Shown here piece by piece: positions 1-5,879 of a stretch of DNA of 6,933 nucleotides (its first letter is position 1; every line of letters starts with the position of its first letter). The stretch is from assembly GCA_005788205.1 (NCBI GenBank), contig SXYT01000080.1, forward strand, positions 1-6,933. Reading direction: 5' to 3'. The position numbers were made by a program, and so were the translations under genes. This stretch comes from Actinomycetota bacterium (GTDB lineage: Bacteria; Actinomycetota; Acidimicrobiia; Acidimicrobiales; Ilumatobacteraceae). The notes beneath the pieces are model-generated. The model saw only the letters and a list, made by a program, of their open reading frames with translations, did not search any database and was not told the origin of the DNA.

Positions 1-334
1 CCATGCCGAAAGCAGGGTGAGCGGGAGATGCGAGGACGCACTTGGCCTCTGGCGAGAGGTGGAGGAGCATGCTGTCGTCCGCCATGTCATCACAGCTCAC
101 TAAGCGTGCTGCCACCTGGTTGCTCGCCCACTCCCGCACCCACCGCTCGTGGAGGCCGCAACGGGCCGCGAGTGCAGCGACCGGCATCGGTGCCGTGGCA
201 TCCGCGAGTTCGCGGTAGAGACCCAGCTGGTCCCCGAGGTGGATCATTCCCGCAGTCACAGCCCCCTCCAATTTGCTGAACACGGTGAAGGACATCATCT
301 TCAGGGCATCGGGATTCAGGGTCTCATCACTCAT
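1..334 (-). CDS. Class I SAM-dependent methyltransferase with N-terminal winged-helix domain (partial, C-terminus off the left edge)
   Basis: Only the first 111 residues are in the window. They match the N-terminal winged-helix/dimerisation domain that precedes the Rossmann methyltransferase domain in Rv2258c-like actinobacterial enzymes. The helix around residues 24-43 (ending LGLYREL) is followed by PVAALAARCGLHERWVREW at 51-69, the usual helix-turn-helix pattern of this family, and then LSPEAKCVLA at 93-102. The SAM-binding glycine motif would lie beyond the edge, so the reaction and substrate cannot be read. In this family the winged helix normally serves dimerisation and substrate-pocket closure, not DNA binding. 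The ATG at 334 has no Shine-Dalgarno sequence but sits six bases after a TAATGT element, which suits leaderless translation. It follows the phosphatase gene by 29 bases on the same strand. A winged-helix regulator without a catalytic domain is a less likely alternative. Confidence 0.72.
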   Translation of the reverse strand, partial: MSDETLNPDALKMMSFTVFSKLEGAVTAGMIHLGDQLGLYRELADATAPMPVAALAARCGLHERWVREWASNQVAARLVSCDDMADDSMLLHLSPEAKCVLASPAHPAFGM

Positions 335-340
335 GCCCGA

Positions 341-346
341 ACATTA
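341..346 (-). promoter_or_regulatory. Candidate -10 element of a leaderless promoter for the methyltransferase gene
   Basis: On the minus strand TAATGT fits the actinobacterial TANNNT -10 consensus. Exactly six bases separate it from the A of the ATG at 334, the spacing expected when transcription starts on the start codon. No Shine-Dalgarno sequence lies between. No clear -35 element is visible, which is common for this promoter type. The call rests on one short motif. Confidence 0.4.
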
Positions 347-350
347 GGAC

Positions 351-364
351 AGACAGACCTGTCT
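351..364. promoter_or_regulatory. Inverted repeat, candidate operator in the phosphatase-methyltransferase gap
   Basis: AGACAG-AC-CTGTCT is a perfect 6-bp inverted repeat with a two-base centre. It begins inside the phosphatase TGA (364-366) and lies about 17 to 30 bases upstream of the methyltransferase ATG, that is, at the -35/spacer region of the candidate promoter. Its size and symmetry suit a dimeric repressor of TetR type, but no regulator gene is in the window. The arms are too short and GC-poor, and lack a T-tract, for a terminator. Confidence 0.35.
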
Positions 365-1068
365 CAGTACGTGCGGAGTTCCCCGGGCAGGTGCTCGTTG
401 TCCGAGAGCTTGACCATGGCGAAGGTGGCCCCGTCGCCGATCTCGAAAAGCTGGACGCGGCTCACAGAGGCATGCCCGATCACGAACCGCTCCCACTCCC
501 ACGGTGTCGGCTGCAGGCCGAGCATGTGACAGAGGGCCACGCTGCTGGTGCCCGCATGGGCCACGAGGCAGATCCTGCGGTGTCTCACGAAACCCTCGTC
601 GAGGGTCCAGACAGGCAGGTCCGTGTCCGCCCGCCGGATGCCTCTCTCCTCGAGGAACAGCGAGCAGCCGATGTTGATGCGCTGCACGAAGTCAGACACG
701 GCCTCGCCGCCCTCGAGTCCGGCCCAGCGCTGCAACGACGGAAGTCGCTTCATTTCGCTCCACGCCTCGGCGGCCTTCTCCACGGGTGTCCCCTGCCAGA
801 TCGGATTGCGGATCTCCTCGAGCCATGGCTCGATCTGGAGTTCACGACGGACGGCAGAAAGTAGCGGGGCAGCCGTCTCACGCGTGCGCAGGAGAGGCGA
901 CACGAGGATCTCGTCGAATTGCTCCGACGAGAGTCGACCCGCCAACAGGCGGGCCTGCTCGTGACCCCGCTCTGTCAGCGGCGGTTCGTCGATGTTCAGA
1001 CCGTCCCTCACCCACTCGGGTTCGGCGTGCCTCACGAGCACGATCTCGAAGATGCTCTCAATGTTCAT
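364..1068 (-). CDS. Histidine phosphatase superfamily protein (phosphoglycerate mutase-like)
   Basis: A 234-residue enzyme of the branch-1 histidine phosphatase (RHG) fold. The catalytic set is visible: LVRHAEPEW at residues 11-19 with phospho-acceptor His14 after Arg13, Arg61 in SPLLRTRET (57-65), acidic Glu84 in PWLEEIRN, and the second histidine His171 in LVAHAG (168-173). The C-terminus LSDNEHLPGELR resembles the conserved tail of actinobacterial members. Cofactor-dependent mutase activity is unlikely from the overall pattern. A small-molecule or phosphoprotein phosphatase is more probable, but the substrate cannot be read. The start is the ATG at 1068, preceded by GGGGAC about six bases upstream. 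An upstream in-frame GTG at 1089 would overlap the lipoprotein stop and lacks the family pattern. It lies 13 bases after the lipoprotein gene, so co-transcription is likely. No signal peptide is seen, so the protein is cytoplasmic. Confidence 0.9.
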   Translation of the reverse strand: MNIESIFEIVLVRHAEPEWVRDGLNIDEPPLTERGHEQARLLAGRLSSEQFDEILVSPLLRTRETAAPLLSAVRRELQIEPWLEEIRNPIWQGTPVEKAAEAWSEMKRLPSLQRWAGLEGGEAVSDFVQRINIGCSLFLEERGIRRADTDLPVWTLDEGFVRHRRICLVAHAGTSSVALCHMLGLQPTPWEWERFVIGHASVSRVQLFEIGDGATFAMVKLSDNEHLPGELRTY

Positions 1069-1081
1069 TGCCTGGTCCCCG

Positions 1082-1801
1082 TCACTCACTCGGCACGGTG
1101 AAATCAACAGCGCAAGCGTCGAAGGCCGACTGGAACTGGGCCGTGTACTGACCGGGGCCCGACATCGACTGGGTCGCGTCCACGACTCCCTCGAGCTCGC
1201 GGCCCACACAGGACACCTGTGCCGGGTCCATGACCAACCCGAACATGGTCCCGACCATTGTTCCAGTGGCCACGTGTCCCTGGGCGTCATCTGGCGGCGA
1301 GGAAGGCGGCTCGGTGTCGGTCGGCGACGGCACGGACGGATAGGGCAACGTGTCGGCGGTCATGGCGGGGGGAGCAGCAGTCGGTGATGCGCCGCACCGC
1401 ACGATCACAGCCGCCTCGACGGTGTTCGCCAGCCGGAGGCTCTTTTCCGATCCGAGCACATCGGCACGTCCGACTGCTTTCTCGTCGTCCAGGGCAGCGG
1501 AGAGGGACCAGTCGTGAGAGTTCATGGACGCGACGAAATCCGCAACTGATGCCGACAGGCTCGATGCGGCGTCTCCCGCATCTCCCCCTTCCTCACGCGC
1601 TGCGAGAAGAACGTCGAGCACGGAGAGACTGTCCGCCTCGAGCGAGGTCGCCTCGTCGTCGCCGAAGTTGGCGAGGCCCTGGCCGAACTGCAGGGAGTAC
1701 TCGGGGACGGACACGCGTCCGCTGCACATCGCCTCTGTCGCGGTGCCGCCACAGCCAGCCAACGCGAGGAGCAGGGACACAACGACAGCCTCCCGTCTCA
1801 C
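1082..1801 (-). CDS. Putative lipoprotein of unknown function, two Cys-bounded domains joined by a Pro/Ser/Thr linker
   Basis: The 239-residue product starts with a short basic end (MRRE), a hydrophobic stretch and a lipobox LAGC at residues 14-17, so Cys17 should be lipidated and the mature protein anchored on the outer face of the membrane. Residues 26-136 form one segment bounded by Cys26 and Cys136. Residues 139-171 are a linker rich in Pro, Ser, Thr and Asp. The C-terminal segment holds Cys198 and Cys230. The even number of remaining cysteines suggests two disulfides, C26-C136 and C198-C230, but this is inference. I do not recognise a catalytic motif or a named family; the C-terminal CVGREL...AFDAC pattern resembles small Cys-paired segments seen in other actinobacterial secreted proteins. 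The GTG at 1801 is chosen because its GTGA overlaps the upstream ABC stop and GGAGGA lies six bases before it. A role as extracytoplasmic partner of the exporter is possible but unproven. Confidence 0.82.
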   Translation of the reverse strand: MRREAVVVSLLLALAGCGGTATEAMCSGRVSVPEYSLQFGQGLANFGDDEATSLEADSLSVLDVLLAAREEGGDAGDAASSLSASVADFVASMNSHDWSLSAALDDEKAVGRADVLGSEKSLRLANTVEAAVIVRCGASPTAAPPAMTADTLPYPSVPSPTDTEPPSSPPDDAQGHVATGTMVGTMFGLVMDPAQVSCVGRELEGVVDATQSMSGPGQYTAQFQSAFDACAVDFTVPSE

Positions 1802-3594
1802 AATGTGTCCTCCGTGCTGGTCGCGGCGACCCACGCGCCGTACATGGAACTGTAGAGCCCTCCGGCCTTGACAAGGTCCCCGTGGGCCCCGTCCTCGATC
1901 ACTCTCCCTGCTTCCATCACGACCACACGGTCGGCACGCGCAGCCGTGGAGAGTCTGTGCGCGATCGCGACGGTGGTGCGACCCTCGGACAGGCGCTCGA
2001 GTGCGCGGGAGATTCTCACCTCGGTGAGTGCGTCAACGGAGGATGTCGCCTCGTCGAGGATGAGCACGTCGGGGTCCGAGATTGCTGCCCGGCCGAGAGC
2101 GACAAGTTGGCGCTCGCCGGCACTGAGAGACGCACCCCGCTGCCCCACCCGCGTTGCCACCCCATCCGGCAGCGATTCCAGCCAGTCGTCGAGCCCGAGA
2201 TGGGCCATTGCACGGCGGCATTCCTCTTCGGCGGCACCGGGCCGCGAGTAGCGAAGGTTGTCGAGCACGGAATCGTCGAACAGGAACGGTTCCTGGGGGA
2301 CCACCATCAGCCTGTCGCGCAGGTGGTCGTTCGGGATGCGCCGGGCATCAACGCCCCCGATGAGCACGACCCCGGCGACGGGATCGGCGAACCGCGCGAT
2401 GAGACGTCCGAGTGTCGTCTTGCCCGAGCCGGTGCGGCCGACGATCGCGACCGACTGCCCCGGAGGAATCCGCAAATTGATGTCGTGGAGGACGGTCTCT
2501 TCGTCGACGTCCCTGGCTCGGCTCCGGTAGGCGAACGTCACGTGCTGCAACTGAACACCCACCGGACCCGCCGGTATGCGGAGAGGCTCGGGATGTTGGG
2601 GCGGTCCGACGGGTGTGTCGAGGACACCAACGACCCTGCGCAGGCTCGCCACCGCACTCTGGGTCTGGTCGAACACCTCGGTGAACTCCGCCACCGGCTC
2701 GAGAAATCTGTACGTCAGGAAGATGAAACCGACGACGGCCCCGGTGGTGAGGCCCGACGAGGGTCCGCGCACCACTGCGACGGTGACGACCCCACTGACA
2801 CACAGGACGCTGAAGAGCTCGCCTGACGGAAAGAGAAACGCCCCGATGACGGAAGCACGGACGAACCTGCGTGTGCGCTCCCGCAGCAGGGTCCCGATCC
2901 TGGTGACGGGGAGACCGGCGGCATCGTAGGCGTGGAGGGTCTCGGCACCCGCCGTCATCTCCCCCACTGCCCCGATGACCTCGGCGTTCGACTCTCGCGT
3001 GGCCGTCCACGCGGCAACGAGGCGTCTCTGCACCGACCTCAGGACGAATGCGAGCGGCATTGCGATGAGAATGGCGACCGCACTCAGCATCCAGTCGTAG
3101 GCGACCATCACTGCAGCAACGACGACCATCAACGTACCGTCGAGGAGGAATGCGAGCGCTCCCCAGCTGAAGAACTGCTGCAGCGTCTCGATGTCGCTCG
3201 TGACCCTGCTCACGAGCGAGCCGCGCTTCTCCTCGTTGTGGTCGGCGAGGCTGAGACGGTGGATGTGGGAGAACAACCTGACCCGAAGTTCGTAGAGCGC
3301 CGCCTCGCTGCGAAGGCCGAGACGCACCACAGCGGCACGCTGACATGCGCTCGTGAGCACGACCAGGACTGCACCGACGGCCGCGAGACGCACCACGTAG
3401 TCGACCCTGACGGTGCCCTCGCCGACCCCGTTGTCGATCGCCATCTGCAGCAGCACCGGAACCGCCACGCGCGCACCGGCACCGACGGCTGCCAGGCCGA
3501 ATGTCGCCAGGAATCCAGACCGAAGGGCAGGGGCGATCTCGACACTCCGCCCGATCACCCCGAGGGCGCCGCGGGATGCGGACGGCTCGCTCAT
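1798..3594 (-). CDS. ABC exporter half-transporter, permease-ATPase fusion (subunit with the intact catalytic residues)
   Basis: This 598-residue protein has an N-terminal six-helix exporter domain (about residues 26-305) and a C-terminal ATPase domain (about 345-590), normal length for the family. ATPase motifs are all present: A-loop Tyr356, Walker A GRTGSGKTT 386-394 with Lys392, Q-loop Gln434, Walker B LILDE 511-515 with catalytic Glu515, and H-loop His546 in IAHRLST. The signature motif is altered to LSAGE (490-494) instead of LSGGQ. It therefore supplies a complete Walker half-site but a weak signature to its partner. Its ATG overlaps the stop of the upstream ABC gene by four bases (ATGA), with a near-perfect Shine-Dalgarno sequence at 3599-3606, so the two are translationally coupled and should form a heterodimer. 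Substrate cannot be inferred: drugs, lipids or peptides are all possible. Confidence 0.93.
   Translation of the reverse strand: MSEPSASRGALGVIGRSVEIAPALRSGFLATFGLAAVGAGARVAVPVLLQMAIDNGVGEGTVRVDYVVRLAAVGAVLVVLTSACQRAAVVRLGLRSEAALYELRVRLFSHIHRLSLADHNEEKRGSLVSRVTSDIETLQQFFSWGALAFLLDGTLMVVVAAVMVAYDWMLSAVAILIAMPLAFVLRSVQRRLVAAWTATRESNAEVIGAVGEMTAGAETLHAYDAAGLPVTRIGTLLRERTRRFVRASVIGAFLFPSGELFSVLCVSGVVTVAVVRGPSSGLTTGAVVGFIFLTYRFLEPVAEFTEVFDQTQSAVASLRRVVGVLDTPVGPPQHPEPLRIPAGPVGVQLQHVTFAYRSRARDVDEETVLHDINLRIPPGQSVAIVGRTGSGKTTLGRLIARFADPVAGVVLIGGVDARRIPNDHLRDRLMVVPQEPFLFDDSVLDNLRYSRPGAAEEECRRAMAHLGLDDWLESLPDGVATRVGQRGASLSAGERQLVALGRAAISDPDVLILDEATSSVDALTEVRISRALERLSEGRTTVAIAHRLSTAARADRVVVMEAGRVIEDGAHGDLVKAGGLYSSMYGAWVAATSTEDTL
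1808..1813 (-). promoter_or_regulatory. Ribosome binding site for the lipoprotein gene
   Basis: GGAGGA on the minus strand, six bases before the GTG at 1801 and inside the last codons of the ABC gene. It decides the start: the upstream in-frame ATG at 1834 would give 11 extra residues (polar, with His and Arg) ahead of the signal peptide. Confidence 0.7.
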
Positions 3595-5339
3595 CGGGTC
3601 ACCTCCCCTCGCCTGTCATCCTCGAAGGCCTCGACCAATTCCCTGTACCCGGGCGCGGACACGAGGAGTGCCCCGTGCGTGCCGCAGGTGACGCGCCTGC
3701 CACTGTCGATGTAGAGGACAGTCTCTGCAACGGCGATCGCCGACGGCCGCGAGGCCACCATCACGGTGGTGCCGACGAGACCGGTCCCGACGAGATTCGA
3801 CAGGACGCGCACCTCGGTGGCCGGGTCGAGCGCCGATGTCGTGTCGTCCAGGAGCAGCAGAACCGGACGAGTCACGAGCGCCCTGGCGAGTGCGAGGCGT
3901 TGCCTCTGGCCACCCGAGAGGCTGACTCCCCTTTCGCCGAGAGGCGTGTCGAGCCCCTCCTCGAGTTCAAGGAGGAACTCGGCATCCGCAACCCTCAGCG
4001 ATTCGCGGAGGGTCCCGTCATCGACATCGCGGCCAAACGTGAGGTTGAATCGGACCGACTCCGAGAAAAGGAATGCCTCCTGGAACACGAGGGAGACCTG
4101 TCCAGGGGCCACCGCGAGCTCACCGGATGAGACCGGCACCAGGCCCGCGATTGCCTCGAGGAGCGTCGTCTTCCCCGAGCCTGTGGCCCCGACCAATGCG
4201 ACCATGCGACCCGGCTCTATGGCGAAATCAGCGTCCCGCAGAACGTCAACCTCGGGGATGTGCCTGAGCGTCAGGTTGGTGGCGCGGACGACGTTGGCGT
4301 CATTCGCGATCGAGAGCAGCAGTCTCGGATCAGCCACCAGCGGATCGTCGAGTATCCGCCGCACCCTGTTCCATCCCGCGTACGAGTGGGGCAGCTCCGA
4401 GAAGACGTACCCGATGAGGCGGAGGGGAACGACGAGAAGCGTGAACAGGTACATGGAGGCGGCGAGATCGCCGACACTGACATGACCGTCCCTCACGCGC
4501 ACCGCGCCGACAACCAGCAACAGAAGGGTCCCGATCGACGGGACGGCTTCGAGCATCATCTCGAAAGTCGCGCGGGCCCTGATGGCCTTCACCCGGGCGT
4601 TCCTCAGGCGCGCGGTGATCTCAGAGAGCCTTGCGGCCTCCCTGTCCTCGGCACCGAAAGCCTTCACGACCGTGACAGCCTCGAAACTCTCGAGTGCAGC
4701 CTCGGAGAGACGCCCCATCTCCTCCTGGGCGCTCGCGAAATGGCGGTCCACCCTGTTTTGGTAGCCGACGTTCAGGATGACGAGCACGGGCAGCACGACA
4801 CCTGCAACTCCACCGAGCGCGGGGTCAAGGACGAAGAGCCCGACCGCACTGACCACGAGCAGCAGAATGACCGAACTCCCGTAGGGAAGGGGGGCGAGAA
4901 CGGCGATCGCAGCCTCGACATCCACCCCGGCGCGGGCCACCAGGTCCCCCGTCTGGTGGCGGCGGTGCCACGCGACCGGTTGTTCGGAGTAACGGGTCAC
5001 CACCTGAGTTGCGAGCCTCTCGGCGACACCCCACTCCGTCTTCCCGGCAAAGGTCCTTCGGACCACCACCCCGACCGCGCGGAGCAGCGCGATCGACACG
5101 ATGATGAGACAGGCCGTCGCAACGGCTGACACAGCCACCTCGCCCTCGTCGAACCGCCTGATGACGACATTGTCGATCATCCAACGGACCCCCAGCGACG
5201 AGCCAGCCGTGCAGAGCGCGAACACGGCAGCCCCGGACACGGCCACCGCAAAGGACCCCGGCTGCAGCCGGATGAGGGAGACGATGAGACGGAAACCACG
5301 CCGCAGCTTTGACGTGCCGTCAGCTGCCTCGATGTCCAC
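3591..5339 (-). CDS. ABC exporter half-transporter, permease-ATPase fusion (subunit with a degenerate ATPase half-site)
   Basis: A 582-residue exporter half. The membrane domain covers about residues 25-312 and the ATPase domain about 345-575. Walker A GATGSGKTT (384-392, Lys390), Q-loop Gln420 and a canonical signature LSGGQ (474-478) are intact. However, the Walker B catalytic glutamate is aspartate (LLLLDD, Asp499), and the H-loop histidine is serine (VASRPSA, Ser530). Paired with the downstream subunit, its LSGGQ completes the active site while its own Walker site faces the altered LSAGE, as in asymmetric heterodimeric exporters such as TM287/288 and BmrCD. The start is taken as the GTG at 5339. 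No in-frame ATG or GTG lies just upstream, the next ATG (Met54) would cut into the first helix, and the open frame further up runs through the divergent gene. A good Shine-Dalgarno sequence is lacking; AGGCGG abuts the GTG. It is the first gene of the minus-strand operon. Confidence 0.92.
   Translation of the reverse strand: MDIEAADGTSKLRRGFRLIVSLIRLQPGSFAVAVSGAAVFALCTAGSSLGVRWMIDNVVIRRFDEGEVAVSAVATACLIIVSIALLRAVGVVVRRTFAGKTEWGVAERLATQVVTRYSEQPVAWHRRHQTGDLVARAGVDVEAAIAVLAPLPYGSSVILLLVVSAVGLFVLDPALGGVAGVVLPVLVILNVGYQNRVDRHFASAQEEMGRLSEAALESFEAVTVVKAFGAEDREAARLSEITARLRNARVKAIRARATFEMMLEAVPSIGTLLLLVVGAVRVRDGHVSVGDLAASMYLFTLLVVPLRLIGYVFSELPHSYAGWNRVRRILDDPLVADPRLLLSIANDANVVRATNLTLRHIPEVDVLRDADFAIEPGRMVALVGATGSGKTTLLEAIAGLVPVSSGELAVAPGQVSLVFQEAFLFSESVRFNLTFGRDVDDGTLRESLRVADAEFLLELEEGLDTPLGERGVSLSGGQRQRLALARALVTRPVLLLLDDTTSALDPATEVRVLSNLVGTGLVGTTVMVASRPSAIAVAETVLYIDSGRRVTCGTHGALLVSAPGYRELVEAFEDDRRGEVTR
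3599..3606 (-). promoter_or_regulatory. Strong ribosome binding site for the second ABC subunit
   Basis: GGAGGTGA on the minus strand is a full match to the anti-Shine-Dalgarno core. It lies four bases before the ATG at 3594 and within the final codons of the first ABC gene. With the ATGA overlap it suggests efficient coupled synthesis of the two subunits, as expected for a 1:1 dimer. Confidence 0.75.
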
Positions 5340-5384
5340 CCGCCTATTGTGGCACCTGCCCGCTCTGCGGCACTGGAAGAAACA
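5340..5384. promoter_or_regulatory. Divergent intergenic region between the ABC operon and the DoxX gene
   Basis: These 45 bases separate the GTG at 5339 (minus) from the ATG at 5385 (plus), and must lie in or near both promoters unless these sit inside the coding ends. TATTGT at 5345-5350 fits TANNNT on the plus strand. The same bases read ACAATA on the minus strand, a poor -10 match. GGCA-CC-TGCC at 5351-5360 is a 4-bp inverted repeat. No convincing -35 element was found for either side. GGAAGA at 5375-5380 is a plausible ribosome binding site for the DoxX gene. Confidence 0.4.
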
Positions 5385-5879
5385 ATGAACCGGACAGATC
5401 TCGCCCTTCTCATCATCCGAGCCGTGTTCGGCGTGTTCATGCTGCTCCACGGCGTCAACAAGATCAGGAGCGGGCTCGACGGGACGGCCGGATGGTTCGG
5501 CTCGATCGGCATGCGACGTCCGGCTCTCCAGGCGCGCACGGCCGCATGGACGGAGATTTGTGCGGGCGCTCTCTTTGCCGTCGGTCTTCTGACGCCCGTC
5601 GCGGCGGCCGCGATCATCTCGGTGATGTGTGTCGCGATCATCACAGTGCACCTCAAGGTGGGTTTCTTCATCTTTCTTCCTGATGGCGGATGGGAGTACT
5701 GCGCATCGATTGCGGCAGTGGCCGCAGCAGTGGCCGTCGCCGGCCCGGGCAGGGCGTCACTTGACGAGCTGCTCGGATGGACGACGGGGTCCGTGGTCGG
5801 TGCACTCGCTGTTCTCGTCGGTCTCGTCGCGACCGCGGGCCATCTCGCGCTCTCCTGGCGACCGCGGGCCGGGCAATGA
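5385..5879 (+). CDS. DoxX family integral membrane protein
   Basis: The 164-residue product has about four hydrophobic segments (roughly residues 5-22, 53-71, 72-90 with a short re-entry near 93-99, 104-120 and 136-155). It carries family landmarks: LHGVNKIRSG (21-30) matching the DoxX HGxxK motif, WFGSIGM (37-43), the conserved acidic residue in WTEICAGALFAVGLLT (55-70), KVGFFIFLPDGGWEY (91-105), and GPGRASLDELLG near 120-131. The DoxX family includes the small subunit of an archaeal thiosulfate:quinone oxidoreductase and the mycobacterial DoxX linked to oxidative-stress proteins. Neither partner set is present here, so the function is open. ATG 5385 is preferred over the GTG at 5349: it has GGAAGA four bases upstream and gives the usual short N-terminus before the first helix. 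The stop overlaps the next gene by four bases. Confidence 0.88.
   Translation: MNRTDLALLIIRAVFGVFMLLHGVNKIRSGLDGTAGWFGSIGMRRPALQARTAAWTEICAGALFAVGLLTPVAAAAIISVMCVAIITVHLKVGFFIFLPDGGWEYCASIAAVAAAVAVAGPGRASLDELLGWTTGSVVGALAVLVGLVATAGHLALSWRPRAGQ
5829..5870. repeat. 13-bp direct repeat at the end of the DoxX gene
   Basis: GCGACCGCGGGCC occurs at 5829-5841 and 5858-5870, offset by 29 bases. The copies are read in different frames (Val-Ala-Thr-Ala-Gly versus Trp-Arg-Pro-Arg-Ala). The shared core CCGCGG is itself palindromic. In GC-rich DNA this may be chance. Confidence 0.4.

Noticed and set aside
351..364. The AGACAG inverted repeat as a transcription terminator of the phosphatase gene.
   Set aside because: The stem is only six base pairs with a two-base centre, too tight for a hairpin loop, and there is no T-tract on the minus strand.
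1069..1290. N-terminal extension of the phosphatase upstream of ATG 1068.
   Set aside because: It overlaps the lipoprotein coding region out of frame, has no family similarity, and the ATG at 1068 has a suitable ribosome binding site and places RHAE at the usual position.
1258..2826. A 522-codon open frame on the plus strand, antisense to the lipoprotein and second ABC genes.
   Set aside because: It lies opposite clearly conserved coding sequence, its composition (Arg, Pro, Asp, His rich) is typical of antisense frames in GC-rich DNA, and no domain is recognisable.
2348..3346. A 332-codon minus-strand frame overlapping the second ABC gene.
   Set aside because: It is an out-of-frame reading of a gene with intact ABC motifs; it is Arg-rich and motif-free.
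2932..3714. A 260-codon open frame on the plus strand.
   Set aside because: It is antisense to the ABC membrane domain, highly charged, and has no known motif.
4260..5129. A 289-codon open frame on the plus strand rich in Asp, Glu, His and Arg.
   Set aside because: It mirrors the first ABC gene in antisense; the composition comes from the complement of hydrophobic codons.
5340..5651. N-terminal extension of the first ABC subunit by about 104 residues.
   Set aside because: The extension would run antisense through the DoxX coding region, is rich in charged residues, and the family normally starts close to the first helix. GTG 5339 fits better.
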